Translations under genes and position numbers: made by a program
The notes under the pieces: generated by a model
Databases searched by the model: none
Told to the model about the DNA's origin: nothing
What the model saw: the letters and a program-made list of their open reading frames with translations, nothing else
Assembly: GCA_002296055.1 (NCBI GenBank)
Contig: DBHE01000068.1
Location: 1-21,938 of the forward strand
Direction of reading: 5' to 3'
Source: Pseudomonadaceae bacterium UBA836
GTDB taxonomy: Bacteria > Pseudomonadota > Gammaproteobacteria > Pseudomonadales > Pseudomonadaceae
Length of the DNA stretch: 21,938 nt
Part shown: piece by piece, positions 7,980 through 16,728 of the stretch
How the letters are laid out: the number at the start of each line of letters is the position of its first letter
How positions within the stretch are numbered: the first letter of the stretch is position 1

Positions 7980-7995
7980 CTGAAAGGCGTTTCGG
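7980..7995. promoter_or_regulatory. Candidate upstream activator dyad
   Basis: CTGAAA-GGCG-TTTCGG is an imperfect dyad with GAAA and TTTC half-sites, about 60 bp upstream of the sigma-54 promoter and abutting the -35 of the possible kinase promoter. The position suits an enhancer for the NtrC-type regulator, which could also affect its own operon. It is short and appears once, so confidence is low. Confidence 0.25.
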
Positions 7996-8024
7996 TTTGT
8001 GTTTTCTGAGTTTAAATTATTATA

Positions 8025-8037
8025 AAACAATAACTTA
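8025..8037 (+). promoter_or_regulatory. IHF-like site in AT-rich spacer
   Basis: AAACAATAACTTA matches the IHF consensus WATCARNNNNTTR at all fixed positions but one. It lies in an unusually AT-rich stretch (about 8010-8050) between the candidate enhancer and the sigma-54 promoter, where IHF bending is typical. AT-rich DNA gives such matches by chance fairly often. Confidence 0.35.
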
Positions 8038-8053
8038 TTTATATTTTTTGGGT

Positions 8054-8070
8054 TTGGCACGGTCTCTGCT
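8054..8070 (+). promoter_or_regulatory. Sigma-54 (RpoN) promoter of the DUF4168 gene
   Basis: TTGGCACGGTCTCTGCT contains the -24 GG (8056-8057) and -12 GC (8068-8069) at the exact spacing of TGGCACGNNNNTTGCW, with one departure (C for T just before TGC). The transcription start should be near 8080, about 25 nt before the ATG at 8106. A sigma-54 activator gene lies next door on the opposite strand. Confidence 0.82.
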
Positions 8071-8105
8071 CTATATCCAGTGACACTCAACGAAGGAGAA
8101 ACACC

Positions 8106-8495
8106 ATGACGAATCTGAAAAAACTGACTGCTGCCCTGTGTGTTGTGACCCTGAGCGCAGGCGTCCCGTTCGCTGTTGCGCAATCGGCCGGCGGTTCTGC
8201 CAGTCAGCAGTATGGTGCGCCTGCAGCGGCGGCGGCCTCGGCGCCGGTGACCGATGAGGACCTGGAGAAATTCGTCACAGCGGAGAAGAAGGTCAACGAG
8301 ATCCGCCAGGAACTGACCGAGGAGCTGAGCAATGCGGGTGACCAGCAGGAAGCCCAGCAGATGCAGCTTGATGCCCAGGAAGAGATGGTTGAGGCCATCA
8401 AGGACGAGGAGATGGATATTCCCCGTTACAACGAAATCGCCTCGCGCATGCAGACAGATATGGAGCTGCGTCAGCGCGCACAGCAGGTTAACTGA
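8106..8495 (+). CDS. Secreted/periplasmic DUF4168 protein
   Basis: A 129-residue exported protein. Residues 1-25 form a Sec signal peptide (Lys5-Lys6, hydrophobic core, AVA before QS). A low-complexity Ala/Ser/Gly linker follows (26-48), then a charged helical domain from VTDEDLEKFVTAEKKV to the C-terminus, which has the look of DUF4168. The domain function is not known. The ribosome-binding site AAGGAG (8093-8098) is strong and well spaced. The gene has its own sigma-54 promoter and a strong terminator, so it forms a single-gene unit divergent from the kinase-regulator operon and is that pair's most likely target. A coiled-coil or chaperone-like role in the envelope is only a guess. Confidence 0.85.
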   Translation: MTNLKKLTAALCVVTLSAGVPFAVAQSAGGSASQQYGAPAAAAASAPVTDEDLEKFVTAEKKVNEIRQELTEELSNAGDQQEAQQMQLDAQEEMVEAIKDEEMDIPRYNEIASRMQTDMELRQRAQQVN

Positions 8496-8514
8496 TACTG
8501 TGATCTGAGTTGAG

Positions 8515-8539
8515 AAAAAGGGGCTTCGGCCCCTTTTTT
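8515..8539. terminator. Bidirectional intrinsic terminator
   Basis: GGGGC-TTCG-GCCCC (8520-8533) is followed by six T and preceded by five A, so it can stop transcription from both sides. It separates the convergent DUF4168 and LysR genes. Confidence 0.93.
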
Positions 8540-8548
8540 GATGCGCTG

Positions 8549-9442
8549 TCAGGGCGTGCGGTATTCCGGGCGCTCGGCCAAACCGCGCTTGAGGTGGTCA
8601 ACCAACTGGCGGACCTTGGGTGAGAGATGCCGCTGCTGCGGATACAGCGCCCAAACAGCGGTATGCGGCGGCTGGTGCTGGGGTAGCAGGGCGCGCAGCG
8701 CGCCGCTGCGCAAGTGGCCCTGTACGTAATAATCGGGCAGCTGGCATAAACCAAAGCCACGCAGTGCTGCGTCCAGCACGGCTTGACCGCTGTTGCAGCG
8801 CCAGTTTCCCTGCACCCGAACCGGTAGCTCACGACCCCGTTGCTGGAAGGTCCAGACGTCGCTGCTGCCGATCAGGCAATTATGGCGGGGGAGTTCTGAC
8901 AAGCTGTGCGGCGCGCCAAAGCGCTCCAGATAGGCAGGCGCAGCGCACAGGTACATGTGGCGCGGTGCGATGCGGGTGGCGATCAGGCTGGAGTCCTGCA
9001 AGCGGCCTAGGCGAATGGCCAGGTCGTAACTGCCATGCAGCAGGTCGAGGGTCTGGTTGGTCAGCGTCATTTCCACACGCAGTTGCGGATGATGCTGCAT
9101 GAAGTCGTTGACGATGGGCATGATAAAGCTCTCGCCGTAGGCCACGGCGCAGGTCATGCGCAGCAGCCCTTTGGGTTCGCTGCCCAAATCGGTAATGGCC
9201 TGCAGGGCTTCGTCGCGGGCGTCGATCAGGCGCTGGCAGTGCTGCAGAAAGGTCTGGCCGGCTTCGGTCAGGCTGACGCGACGGGTGCTGCGGTAGAACA
9301 GGCGACTCTGCAAGCGGTCCTCAAGCCGCGCCACCTGACGGCTCACGTGGGAGGAGGAGACGCCGAGGCGAGTGGCTGCGCCGGTGAAGTGCCCGGTCTC
9401 GGCTACGGCTACAAACTCGTCGATACCCTCCCAGTCACTCAT
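8549..9442 (-). CDS. LysR-family regulator divergent from frmA
   Basis: A 297-residue LysR-type regulator. The N-terminal winged helix-turn-helix is clear (GHFTGAATRLGVSSSHVSRQVARLEDRL, then LFYRSTRRVSLTEAG), followed by the usual two-lobed effector domain. The start ATG at 9442 has AGGAG upstream. It lies divergent from frmA-fghA, the same arrangement as PA3630 in P. aeruginosa, which I recall being described as a formaldehyde-responsive activator named GfnR. By position it most likely controls frmA-fghA here, possibly with a formaldehyde-derived signal. The intergenic region contains a T-N11-A palindrome of the kind LysR proteins bind. Function is inferred from synteny. Confidence 0.88.
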   Translation of the reverse strand: MSDWEGIDEFVAVAETGHFTGAATRLGVSSSHVSRQVARLEDRLQSRLFYRSTRRVSLTEAGQTFLQHCQRLIDARDEALQAITDLGSEPKGLLRMTCAVAYGESFIMPIVNDFMQHHPQLRVEMTLTNQTLDLLHGSYDLAIRLGRLQDSSLIATRIAPRHMYLCAAPAYLERFGAPHSLSELPRHNCLIGSSDVWTFQQRGRELPVRVQGNWRCNSGQAVLDAALRGFGLCQLPDYYVQGHLRSGALRALLPQHQPPHTAVWALYPQQRHLSPKVRQLVDHLKRGLAERPEYRTP

Positions 9443-9455
9443 GTCTAGTGCTCCT

Positions 9456-10675
<1,220 letters not shown>

Positions 10676-10681
10676 AACGGT

Positions 10682-10743
10682 AGCTGAAAGCTGGAAGTAG
10701 ACCGTGCGGATGAGTAGCTATCCGCTCATATCTGCTTTCAGCT
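10682..10743. repeat. Structured intergenic repeat between frmA and fghA
   Basis: An outer stem pairs AGCTGAAAGC (10682-10691) with GCTTTCAGCT (10734-10743), exactly. Inside it GCGGAT (10706-10711) pairs with ATCCGC (10720-10725) around an 8-nt loop. GGAAG and CTTCAAGCTTCC sequences flank the stem. The composition resembles AGCTGGAAGCTGAAAGC-type intergenic repeats common in Pseudomonas. It may modulate or process the frmA-fghA transcript. There is no T-run, so it is not a typical terminator. Confidence 0.55.
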
Positions 10744-10798
10744 TCAAGCTTCCGGCTTCAGGCCTTCGTTGGCTTTTACGTCTTTCCGGAGATTTCCT

Positions 10799-11647
10799 AT
10801 GAACGACATTGAACTGGTCAGCGCCAACAAGAGTTTTGGTGGCTGGATGAAGCGTTATCGTCACCGCTCACAGGTGCTGCACTGTGACATGGTGTTTGGC
10901 ATCTACCTGCCGCCGCAGGCGGATCAGGGCAAGCCCTTGCCGGTGCTGTACTGGCTGTCGGGGCTGACCTGTACTGACGAAAACTTCATGCAGAAGGCCG
11001 GCGCGCAGCGCTTGGCTGCCGAGTTGGGTATGGTCATCGTCGCACCGGACACCAGTCCGCGTGGCGAGGGTGTGCCGGATGATGCTGAAGGTGCCTATGA
11101 CTTTGGTCTGGGCGCTGGCTTTTACGTCAACGCCACCGAGCAGCCGTGGGCGCAGCACTACCGCATGTACGACTACGTCGTGCAGGAGCTGCCGGGGTTG
11201 ATCGAAGAGCACTTCCCGGTATCGGATCAGCGCTCAGTCAGCGGTCACTCGATGGGCGGCCACGGTGCGCTGATCTGTGCGCTGAAAAACCCGGGCCGCT
11301 ACCGCTCGGTCTCGGCGTTTGCGCCCATCACCAACCCGAGCGATTGCCCGTGGGGGCACAAAGCGTTGGGTCAGTATCTGGGCAATGATCGGTCGACGTG
11401 GAAGGCGTGGGATACCTGTGAACTGCTGGCAGGCGCGACTGAGCGTTTGCCGCTGCTGGTCGATCAGGGCGAGTCCGATAACTTCCTGGTTGAACAGCTC
11501 AAGCCTGAGGCGCTGGAGGCGGCAGCCGCCGCGGCGGGCCATCCGTTGACCCTGCGCCGTCAGCCCGGCTACGACCACAGCTACTACTTCATCGCCAGCT
11601 TTATTGATGACCATCTGCGTCATCATGCTGCGGCGCTGGGTTTGTAG
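10799..11647 (+). CDS. fghA: S-formylglutathione hydrolase
   Basis: A 282-residue cytosolic serine hydrolase (esterase D family) that splits S-formylglutathione into formate and glutathione, the step after FrmA. The nucleophile is Ser151 in [10 protein letters not shown]. Asp227 (GESDNF) and His260 (GYDHSYYF) fit as the rest of the triad. [19 protein letters not shown] is the conserved N-terminal block of the family. The ATG at 10799 is preceded by CGGAG; an in-frame ATG 30 nt upstream is not needed. Length is typical. Confidence 0.96.
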   Translation: MNDIELVSANKSFGGWMKRYRHRSQVLHCDMVFGIYLPPQADQGKPLPVLYWLSGLTCTDENFMQKAGAQRLAAELGMVIVAPDTSPRGEGVPDDAEGAYDFGLGAGFYVNATEQPWAQHYRMYDYVVQELPGLIEEHFPVSDQRSVSGHSMGGHGALICALKNPGRYRSVSAFAPITNPSDCPWGHKALGQYLGNDRSTWKAWDTCELLAGATERLPLLVDQGESDNFLVEQLKPEALEAAAAAAGHPLTLRRQPGYDHSYYFIASFIDDHLRHHAAALGL

Positions 11648-11686
11648 TTGGGCAGGCGTGGCCTGTTCCCTGTCATGTCGAGGCGG

Positions 11687-11692
11687 TAGAAT
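11687..11692 (+). promoter_or_regulatory. Possible -10 element before ispF
   Basis: TAGAAT is one base from TATAAT and lies 30 nt before the ispF start, embedded in GGCGG-N8-CCGCC. No clear -35 is visible at 16-18 bp, so the promoter call is weak. It would be a start for the ispF-truD-surE-pcm run. Confidence 0.3.
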
Positions 11693-11721
11693 CGCCGCCA
11701 TCGACTGACGGGAGACTCACT

Positions 11722-12198
11722 ATGCGCATTGGCCACGGCTACGACGTTCACCGCTTTGGTGATGGCGATTTCATCACCATTGGCGGGGTGCAGATTGCAC
11801 ACAATCACGGTCTGGTAGCTCATTCAGACGGTGATGTGCTGTTGCATGCGTTGTCCGATGCGCTGCTCGGTGCTGCGGCCCTGGGCGATATTGGTCAGCA
11901 CTTTCCTGATACTGATCCTGAGTTCAAGGGCGCCGACAGCCGAGCGCTTCTGCGTCATGTCATGGGGTTGCTGCGCGAGCGCGGCTGTAAGGTCGGCAAC
12001 GTCGACGCCACCATTGTTGCCCAGCGCCCGAAGATGGCCGCGCATATTCCGCTGATGCGCGAGCGGATTGCGGCGGATCTGGGCGTTGCGCTGGATCAGG
12101 TTAACGTCAAGGCGACCACGACTGAAAAATTGGGCTTTGTCGGGCGCGAAGAAGGTATCGCTGCGCACGCCGTTGCGTTGTTGCTGGCCGATGTCTGA
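11722..12198 (+). CDS. ispF: 2-C-methyl-D-erythritol 2,4-cyclodiphosphate synthase
   Basis: A 158-residue enzyme of the MEP isoprenoid pathway that forms the cyclic diphosphate with release of CMP. The metal-binding Asp8-x-His10 lies in GHGYDVHRF. Other conserved blocks are [31 protein letters not shown] and [19 protein letters not shown]. Full length, with GGGAGA upstream of the ATG. The end overlaps truD by 8 nt, so the two are coupled. ispD is not in this window. Confidence 0.97.
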   Translation: MRIGHGYDVHRFGDGDFITIGGVQIAHNHGLVAHSDGDVLLHALSDALLGAAALGDIGQHFPDTDPEFKGADSRALLRHVMGLLRERGCKVGNVDATIVAQRPKMAAHIPLMRERIAADLGVALDQVNVKATTTEKLGFVGREEGIAAHAVALLLADV

Positions 12199-13246
12199 GG
12201 CGCTGCTGGGGCCGCGTGCCTGGGGTGACAGTTGCGGCCGCGCAACATTGAAGGCAACACCTGAAGACTTTCGGGTGACCGAAGTGCTGGATATCGCGCT
12301 CAGCGGTACCGGCGAGCACCTCTGGCTGCTGCTGGAGAAGCGCGGCCTGAATACGGAAGAGGTCGCGCGCAAGCTGGCCCGTTCGGCCGGTATTTCGCTG
12401 CGCAACGTCAGTTACGCCGGCCTGAAGGATCGTCAGGCGGTGACCCGTCAGTGGTTCAGTTTGCAGCTGCCGGGCCGGACTGATCCGGACTTCAGCGCGC
12501 TTTGGAATGACCAGCTGAGCTGCCTGGAGCAGAGCCGCCACCAGCGCAAGTTGCAACGCGGCGCCCACAGTGCCAATGGCTTTTTTATTCGCCTGACTGA
12601 CCTGGCCGCAGACCGGTCGCGTTTGGATGAGCGGTTGCAGATAATTGCCCGCCAGGGTGTGCCTAATTATTTTGGGCCGCAGCGCTTTGGTCGTGACGGC
12701 GGCAATCTGCATGACGCGCGGCGCTGGGCAGAGCAGGGCGGTTATCCGCCAGCCCGAGGCACCCGCTCGCGACTGCTGTCCACGGCGCGCAGCCTGCTGT
12801 TTAACCGCATGCTGGCAACGCGGGTTGCCGACGGCAGCTGGAACTGCATTCTGCCAGGTGATTGCCTGGCTTTTACCGACAGCCGTAGCCACTTTCCGGC
12901 CAGTGAACTGGCCGCGGATGATCCACGGCCGGCGGCGCTTGATCTGCATCCCACGGCGTCGCTCTGGGGGGCAGGCACGCTGGCCAGCACAGCGCAAACG
13001 GCGCAGCTTGAACAGCAGGTGGCCGATGATGAGCCGCAGCTCGCGGCCTGGCTGGAGGGGGCGGGCCTGGAGCAGGCGCGGCGGATTTTACGCCTCCCCA
13101 TTGGCGGTCTGACGTGGCATTATCCGTCGACCGATTGTCTTGAACTGGAATTTACCCTGCCTACCGGCTGCTTCGCCACGGCGTTGCTGCATGAGCTGCT
13201 GGACCTCTCCAGCGCCCCGGGTGGCGGACTGGAAAGTGAGATCTGA
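12191..13246 (+). CDS. truD: tRNA pseudouridine(13) synthase TruD
   Basis: A 351-residue enzyme that makes pseudouridine at tRNA-Glu position 13. The catalytic block [16 protein letters not shown] holds the active-site Asp. Other family segments are [26 protein letters not shown] and the [18 protein letters not shown] helix. The ATG at 12191 lies inside the end of ispF, giving an 8-nt overlap. An open frame extends further upstream but only as read-through in ispF. The stop overlaps the surE start as TGATG. Confidence 0.96.
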   Translation: MSEALLGPRAWGDSCGRATLKATPEDFRVTEVLDIALSGTGEHLWLLLEKRGLNTEEVARKLARSAGISLRNVSYAGLKDRQAVTRQWFSLQLPGRTDPDFSALWNDQLSCLEQSRHQRKLQRGAHSANGFFIRLTDLAADRSRLDERLQIIARQGVPNYFGPQRFGRDGGNLHDARRWAEQGGYPPARGTRSRLLSTARSLLFNRMLATRVADGSWNCILPGDCLAFTDSRSHFPASELAADDPRPAALDLHPTASLWGAGTLASTAQTAQLEQQVADDEPQLAAWLEGAGLEQARRILRLPIGGLTWHYPSTDCLELEFTLPTGCFATALLHELLDLSSAPGGGLESEI

Positions 13247-13995
13247 TGCGAATTCTGATTGCCAACGATGATGGTGTGCTGGCGCCGGGCATCAAGTCCC
13301 TGCACGGCGCGCTGGCCGATTACGCCGATTGCGTGGTGGTTGCACCCGCCGAAGACCGCAGCGGCGCAAGCAGCGCCCTGAGTCTGGACCGGCCGCTGCG
13401 CCCGTTCACCCTGGAGAACGGCTATATCGGGGTTAATGGCACGCCGACCGACTGTGTGCACCTGGGTCTGAACGCGCTGTTTGAAGACAGCATCGACATG
13501 GTGGTATCGGGCATCAACCTCGGCGCCAATCTGGGCGACGACGTGCTGTATTCCGGCACCGTGGCCGCCGCGCTGGAAGGCCGCTTTCTGACGCGCCCGG
13601 CCATGGCGTTTTCGTTGACTGGCCGCCAGGCTGACAACCTGCCGACCGCTGCGCACTTTGCCCGCAAGATGGTCGAGGCGCACGATCAGCTGGATCTGCC
13701 GCCGCGCACGGTGCTCAACGTCAACGTGCCCAACCTGCCGCTGGAACATATCAAAGGTGTGCGCCTGACCCGCCTGGGGCATCGCGCGCGGGCCGCCAAG
13801 CCGGTCAAGTGGGTCGATCCACGCGGCAAGGAAGGGTACTGGATCTCGGTAGCCGGCGACGCCGAAGATGGCGGTGAGGGCACCGATTTTCACGCCATCA
13901 TGCAAGGGTACGTGTCGGTGACGCCGCTGCGTGTCGACAAGACCCTCTACGAGGTGTTCGACCACCTGGAACACTGGCTGGGTGAGTTGAGCTGA
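13246..13995 (+). CDS. surE: 5'/3'-nucleotidase SurE
   Basis: A 249-residue metal-dependent nucleoside monophosphatase linked to stationary-phase survival. The N-terminus [16 protein letters not shown] carries the metal-binding Asp-Asp pair. [15 protein letters not shown] and [23 protein letters not shown] are the other conserved active-site blocks. The start codon shares its A with the truD stop. pcm follows after 6 nt, the usual surE-pcm pairing. Confidence 0.97.
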   Translation: MRILIANDDGVLAPGIKSLHGALADYADCVVVAPAEDRSGASSALSLDRPLRPFTLENGYIGVNGTPTDCVHLGLNALFEDSIDMVVSGINLGANLGDDVLYSGTVAAALEGRFLTRPAMAFSLTGRQADNLPTAAHFARKMVEAHDQLDLPPRTVLNVNVPNLPLEHIKGVRLTRLGHRARAAKPVKWVDPRGKEGYWISVAGDAEDGGEGTDFHAIMQGYVSVTPLRVDKTLYEVFDHLEHWLGELS

Positions 13996-14001
13996 TAGAC
14001 C

Positions 14002-14673
14002 ATGGTACGCGACGACCTCTACCGCGCCGGCATCGGCATGACCTCTCAGCGCACCCGCGAGCGGCTACTCGAGCGCCTGTTTGAAGAGGGCATTCGCAAT
14101 CTGCACGTGCTCGAAGCCATCCGCCGAACTCCCCGCCATCTGTTTGTTGATGAGGCGCTGGCGCACCGCGCTTACGAAGATACCGCACTGCCGATCGGTC
14201 ATAACCAGACACTGTCACAACCGTATATTGTGGCGCGCATGACCGAACTGCTGCTCGGCGGCGGGCCGCTCGATAAGGTCATGGAAGTGGGTACCGGTTC
14301 TGGTTACCAGACAGCCATTCTTGCGCAGGTGGTAGAGCGGGTATTCAGCGTAGAGCGCATCTATCCCTTGCAGGAAAGGGCCAAGAGTGTGCTGCGAGAC
14401 ATTAATATTCGTAACGTGGTGTTTCGCCATGCCGACGGTAACTGGGGCTGGCCCCAGTACGGACCCTATGACGCCATTCTGGTTACCGCCGCACCGGCTG
14501 AAATACCGCGCGAGCTGTTGGGCCAGTTGGCCGACGGTGGCCGTCTGGTGATCCCGGTCGGGGAGCACGAGCAGCATTTGATGCTGGTGGTGCGCCAGGG
14601 CGACGAATTTATCCATCAGCAGGTTGAGCCGGTGCGTTTTGTACCGTTGCTGGCCGGCGCCATTCACTCCTGA
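14002..14673 (+). CDS. pcm: Protein-L-isoaspartate O-methyltransferase
   Basis: Repairs L-isoaspartyl damage in proteins using S-adenosylmethionine. The PCMT motif [22 protein letters not shown] and the SAM-binding loop [15 protein letters not shown] are clear, and the C-terminal VRFVPLL is typical. From 14002 the protein is 223 aa. The alternative ATG at 14038 gives 211 aa beginning [10 protein letters not shown], which matches the usual start in P. aeruginosa as I recall it. Neither has a strong ribosome-binding site, so the start is uncertain. A DUF368 gene follows after 22 nt. Confidence 0.95.
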   Translation: MVRDDLYRAGIGMTSQRTRERLLERLFEEGIRNLHVLEAIRRTPRHLFVDEALAHRAYEDTALPIGHNQTLSQPYIVARMTELLLGGGPLDKVMEVGTGSGYQTAILAQVVERVFSVERIYPLQERAKSVLRDINIRNVVFRHADGNWGWPQYGPYDAILVTAAPAEIPRELLGQLADGGRLVIPVGEHEQHLMLVVRQGDEFIHQQVEPVRFVPLLAGAIHS

Positions 14674-14695
14674 CCTCTGCCTGCAAGGACCCTCT

Positions 14696-15619
14696 GTGAA
14701 GGAATACCTGTTTATCTTTCTGCGTGGCGTAGCCATGGGGGCCGCCGATGTCGTGCCCGGTGTCTCCGGCGGAACCATCGCTTTTATCTCTGGTATTTAT
14801 GACCGGCTGCTTGCCGCGATTGCCGCCTGCACACCAGACAAGGTGATCTGGCTACTGCGCGGGCGCTTTGTCGAGACCTGGAAGGCCATCGACGGCGCCT
14901 TTCTGTTTACCCTGTTGGCCGGCATTCTGTGCAGTATCGTCTCGCTGGCGCGGCTGATTACCTATCTGCTGGATGAGCATGGCTTGCTGGTCTGGTCTTT
15001 TTTCTTTGGGCTGATTGTTGTCTCGGTGTACCTGGTTGGCCGTGAGATCAGTCGCTGGCATATCTGGACGGTCGCCGCTGCGCTGGGTGGGGCGCTGTTT
15101 GCCTACCTCATCACCGTAGCCGCACCTCTCAGCCTAAGCGTTACGCCACTGAATCTCTTTATCGGCGGCGCTATCGCTATCTGCGCGATGATTCTTCCGG
15201 GTATTTCCGGCAGCTTTATTCTGCTGTTGCTGGGCCTGTACACCGGCGTTCTGCAGGCGGTAAAAGGCCTTGATTTTGGACTGCTGGGCCTGTTCGCACT
15301 GGGCTGCGTGGCGGGGCTTCTGAGCTTTTCTCGGCTGCTGTCATGGCTGCTTCAGCATGCCCGTAACGTGACCCTGGCCTTTCTCACCGGCCTGCTGGTT
15401 GGCTCGCTGAACAAGGTCTGGCCCTGGAAGCAAACCCTCACTTGGCGTACCAATAGTCACGGCGAGCAGGTGCCGTTGACCGAGGCCAACCTCTGGCCGC
15501 AGCAATACAGTCAACTGACGGGCGAGCCCTCTCTGTGGCAGGCTGGATTGGCATTGATGGTGCTTGGCGTGGTATTAGTGTTGGCATTGGAGTGGTGGGG
15601 ACGGCGCGCGTCAGCCTGA
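14696..15619 (+). CDS. DUF368 membrane protein, likely undecaprenyl-phosphate translocase (PopT type)
   Basis: A 307-residue polytopic inner-membrane protein with about eight hydrophobic segments. Two related motifs sit in the two halves, DVVPGVSGGTIAFISGIYD near the N-terminus and MILPGISGSFILLLLGLY in the middle, as in the DUF368 family. Family members, called PopT in other bacteria, have been shown to return undecaprenyl phosphate across the membrane for envelope synthesis; I infer the same here. The start is GTG at 14696, with AAGGA 8-12 nt upstream; an in-frame ATG at 14624 lies inside pcm and lacks support. The gene sits between pcm and nlpD, so envelope maintenance is a shared theme. 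Confidence 0.88.
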   Translation: MKEYLFIFLRGVAMGAADVVPGVSGGTIAFISGIYDRLLAAIAACTPDKVIWLLRGRFVETWKAIDGAFLFTLLAGILCSIVSLARLITYLLDEHGLLVWSFFFGLIVVSVYLVGREISRWHIWTVAAALGGALFAYLITVAAPLSLSVTPLNLFIGGAIAICAMILPGISGSFILLLLGLYTGVLQAVKGLDFGLLGLFALGCVAGLLSFSRLLSWLLQHARNVTLAFLTGLLVGSLNKVWPWKQTLTWRTNSHGEQVPLTEANLWPQQYSQLTGEPSLWQAGLALMVLGVVLVLALEWWGRRASA

Positions 15620-15672
15620 GGGCTACAGCTGCGCGAACCCTGCAGGCGATACTGAACGGGAGCCAACCTGGA

Positions 15673-16563
15673 ATGGGGCGGTGTGTGCGAGAGGGGTGCT
15701 GGGCCGCTGAACGGGCCAGGAGCGCCGCAGTAGTGTTACTGGCAGCCATGCTGACTGCCTGCGCCGGTCCGTCGGGTACCGTGCCGATTGATGACCGCGG
15801 TCGCGGCGGCCAGCGGGCGCAATCCGTCACGACGGGTACTCACACCGTGCAGCGTGGCGAGACCTTGTATCAGATCGCTTTTCGTTATGGCTGGGACTGG
15901 AAAGAACTCGCCAGCAAGAACAATCTGCGTGCACCCTATACCATTTACCCTGGCCAGCGTATCAGCCTGGCCAGCGGATCCAGCGCGCCTGCCCGCGTAG
16001 CTAGCGCGCCGGCGCCAAGCACGCCTTCGCGCCCGGCCCCGGTGACCAGCGCCCCGGCTGTTACCTCCGTGCCTGCCCGCAGCACTACTACCAGCACACC
16101 GAGTGCGCCCACCACCCGAGCGCCGGCCAGCACTGCCAGTACTACCAGCTCCCCGACCACAGCACCGGTTATCGCGCCTGGACCGGTCAGCGCTGCAGGC
16201 TGGAGTTGGCCTGCGCGGGGTACCTTATTAGCGCGATTTCAGTCAAACGGTAGTTTGAATAAAGGGATTGATATTGCCGGGCAATTGGGTGAGCCTGTGA
16301 AAGCAGCAGCTGACGGCGCTGTGGTGTACGCCGGGCGAGGGTTGATTGGCTATGGTGACATGATCATCATCAAGCATGACGAAACCTTCCTCAGTGCTTA
16401 TGCACACAACAGTCGCTTGCTGGTGAAAGAAGGAGATCAGGTCAAGGTTGGTCAGGTAATAGCTGAAATGGGCAGTAGCGGAACTGATCGCGTGAAGCTG
16501 CATTTTGAGATCAGACGTAAGGGGCAACCTGTAGACCCGTTGGCGTATTTACCTCGATCTTGA
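15673..16563 (+). CDS. nlpD: NlpD/LytM-family lipoprotein, amidase activator
   Basis: A 296-residue outer-membrane lipoprotein that activates a cell-division amidase (AmiC type) rather than cutting peptidoglycan itself. The lipobox is LTAC with Cys30. A LysM peptidoglycan-binding domain follows (HTVQRGETLYQIAFRYGWDWKELA to YPGQRISLA, about 58-103). Then comes a Thr/Ala/Ser/Pro linker of about 80 residues and a C-terminal M23 domain. Catalytic positions are lost: NKGIDIAG replaces the HxGxD start and KLHFEIR replaces HLHFE, as in other NlpD/EnvC activators. The start at 15673 is the ATG giving a normal signal sequence; GTG at 15685 is an alternative. The coding DNA from about 16220 is less GC-rich and hosts the likely rpoS promoter. 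Confidence 0.93.
   Translation: MGRCVREGCWAAERARSAAVVLLAAMLTACAGPSGTVPIDDRGRGGQRAQSVTTGTHTVQRGETLYQIAFRYGWDWKELASKNNLRAPYTIYPGQRISLASGSSAPARVASAPAPSTPSRPAPVTSAPAVTSVPARSTTTSTPSAPTTRAPASTASTTSSPTTAPVIAPGPVSAAGWSWPARGTLLARFQSNGSLNKGIDIAGQLGEPVKAAADGAVVYAGRGLIGYGDMIIIKHDETFLSAYAHNSRLLVKEGDQVKVGQVIAEMGSSGTDRVKLHFEIRRKGQPVDPLAYLPRS
16243..16258. promoter_or_regulatory. PsrA-type box inside nlpD, likely rpoS promoter control
   Basis: TCAAAC-GGTA-GTTTGA is a perfect palindrome matching the published PsrA motif (G/C)AAAC-N2-4-GTTT(G/C). It lies within nlpD about 470 bp upstream of the rpoS start. In P. putida and P. aeruginosa, PsrA binds such a site within or near nlpD and activates rpoS, responding to long-chain fatty acids. 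No clean -10 was identified downstream. Confidence 0.78.
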
Positions 16564-16728
16564 TGCTAAGGTGTAGTCAGGTCTGACATCGTTCTGTCAT
16601 TTTCGGCAGGCAGTCTGCTGAAAAAGGGTTCGATTGGCAGTCCAGCGCAGTCGCGAAGTGCACGCCGTGATCGGGTCAGTGCTGCGGCTGTTGAGATACC
16701 GCGTTTTTCTGATATTTGGGGCGCGCAT
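16564..16728 (+). other. nlpD-rpoS spacer (rpoS 5' untranslated region)
   Basis: If rpoS is transcribed from within nlpD, this 165-nt spacer forms the last part of a long leader. It contains short GC-rich self-complementary pieces such as GGCAGGCAGTCTGCTG near 16603, but no terminator with a T-run. No convincing small ORF is present. Long leaders before rpoS allow post-transcriptional control; none is proven here. Confidence 0.4.
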
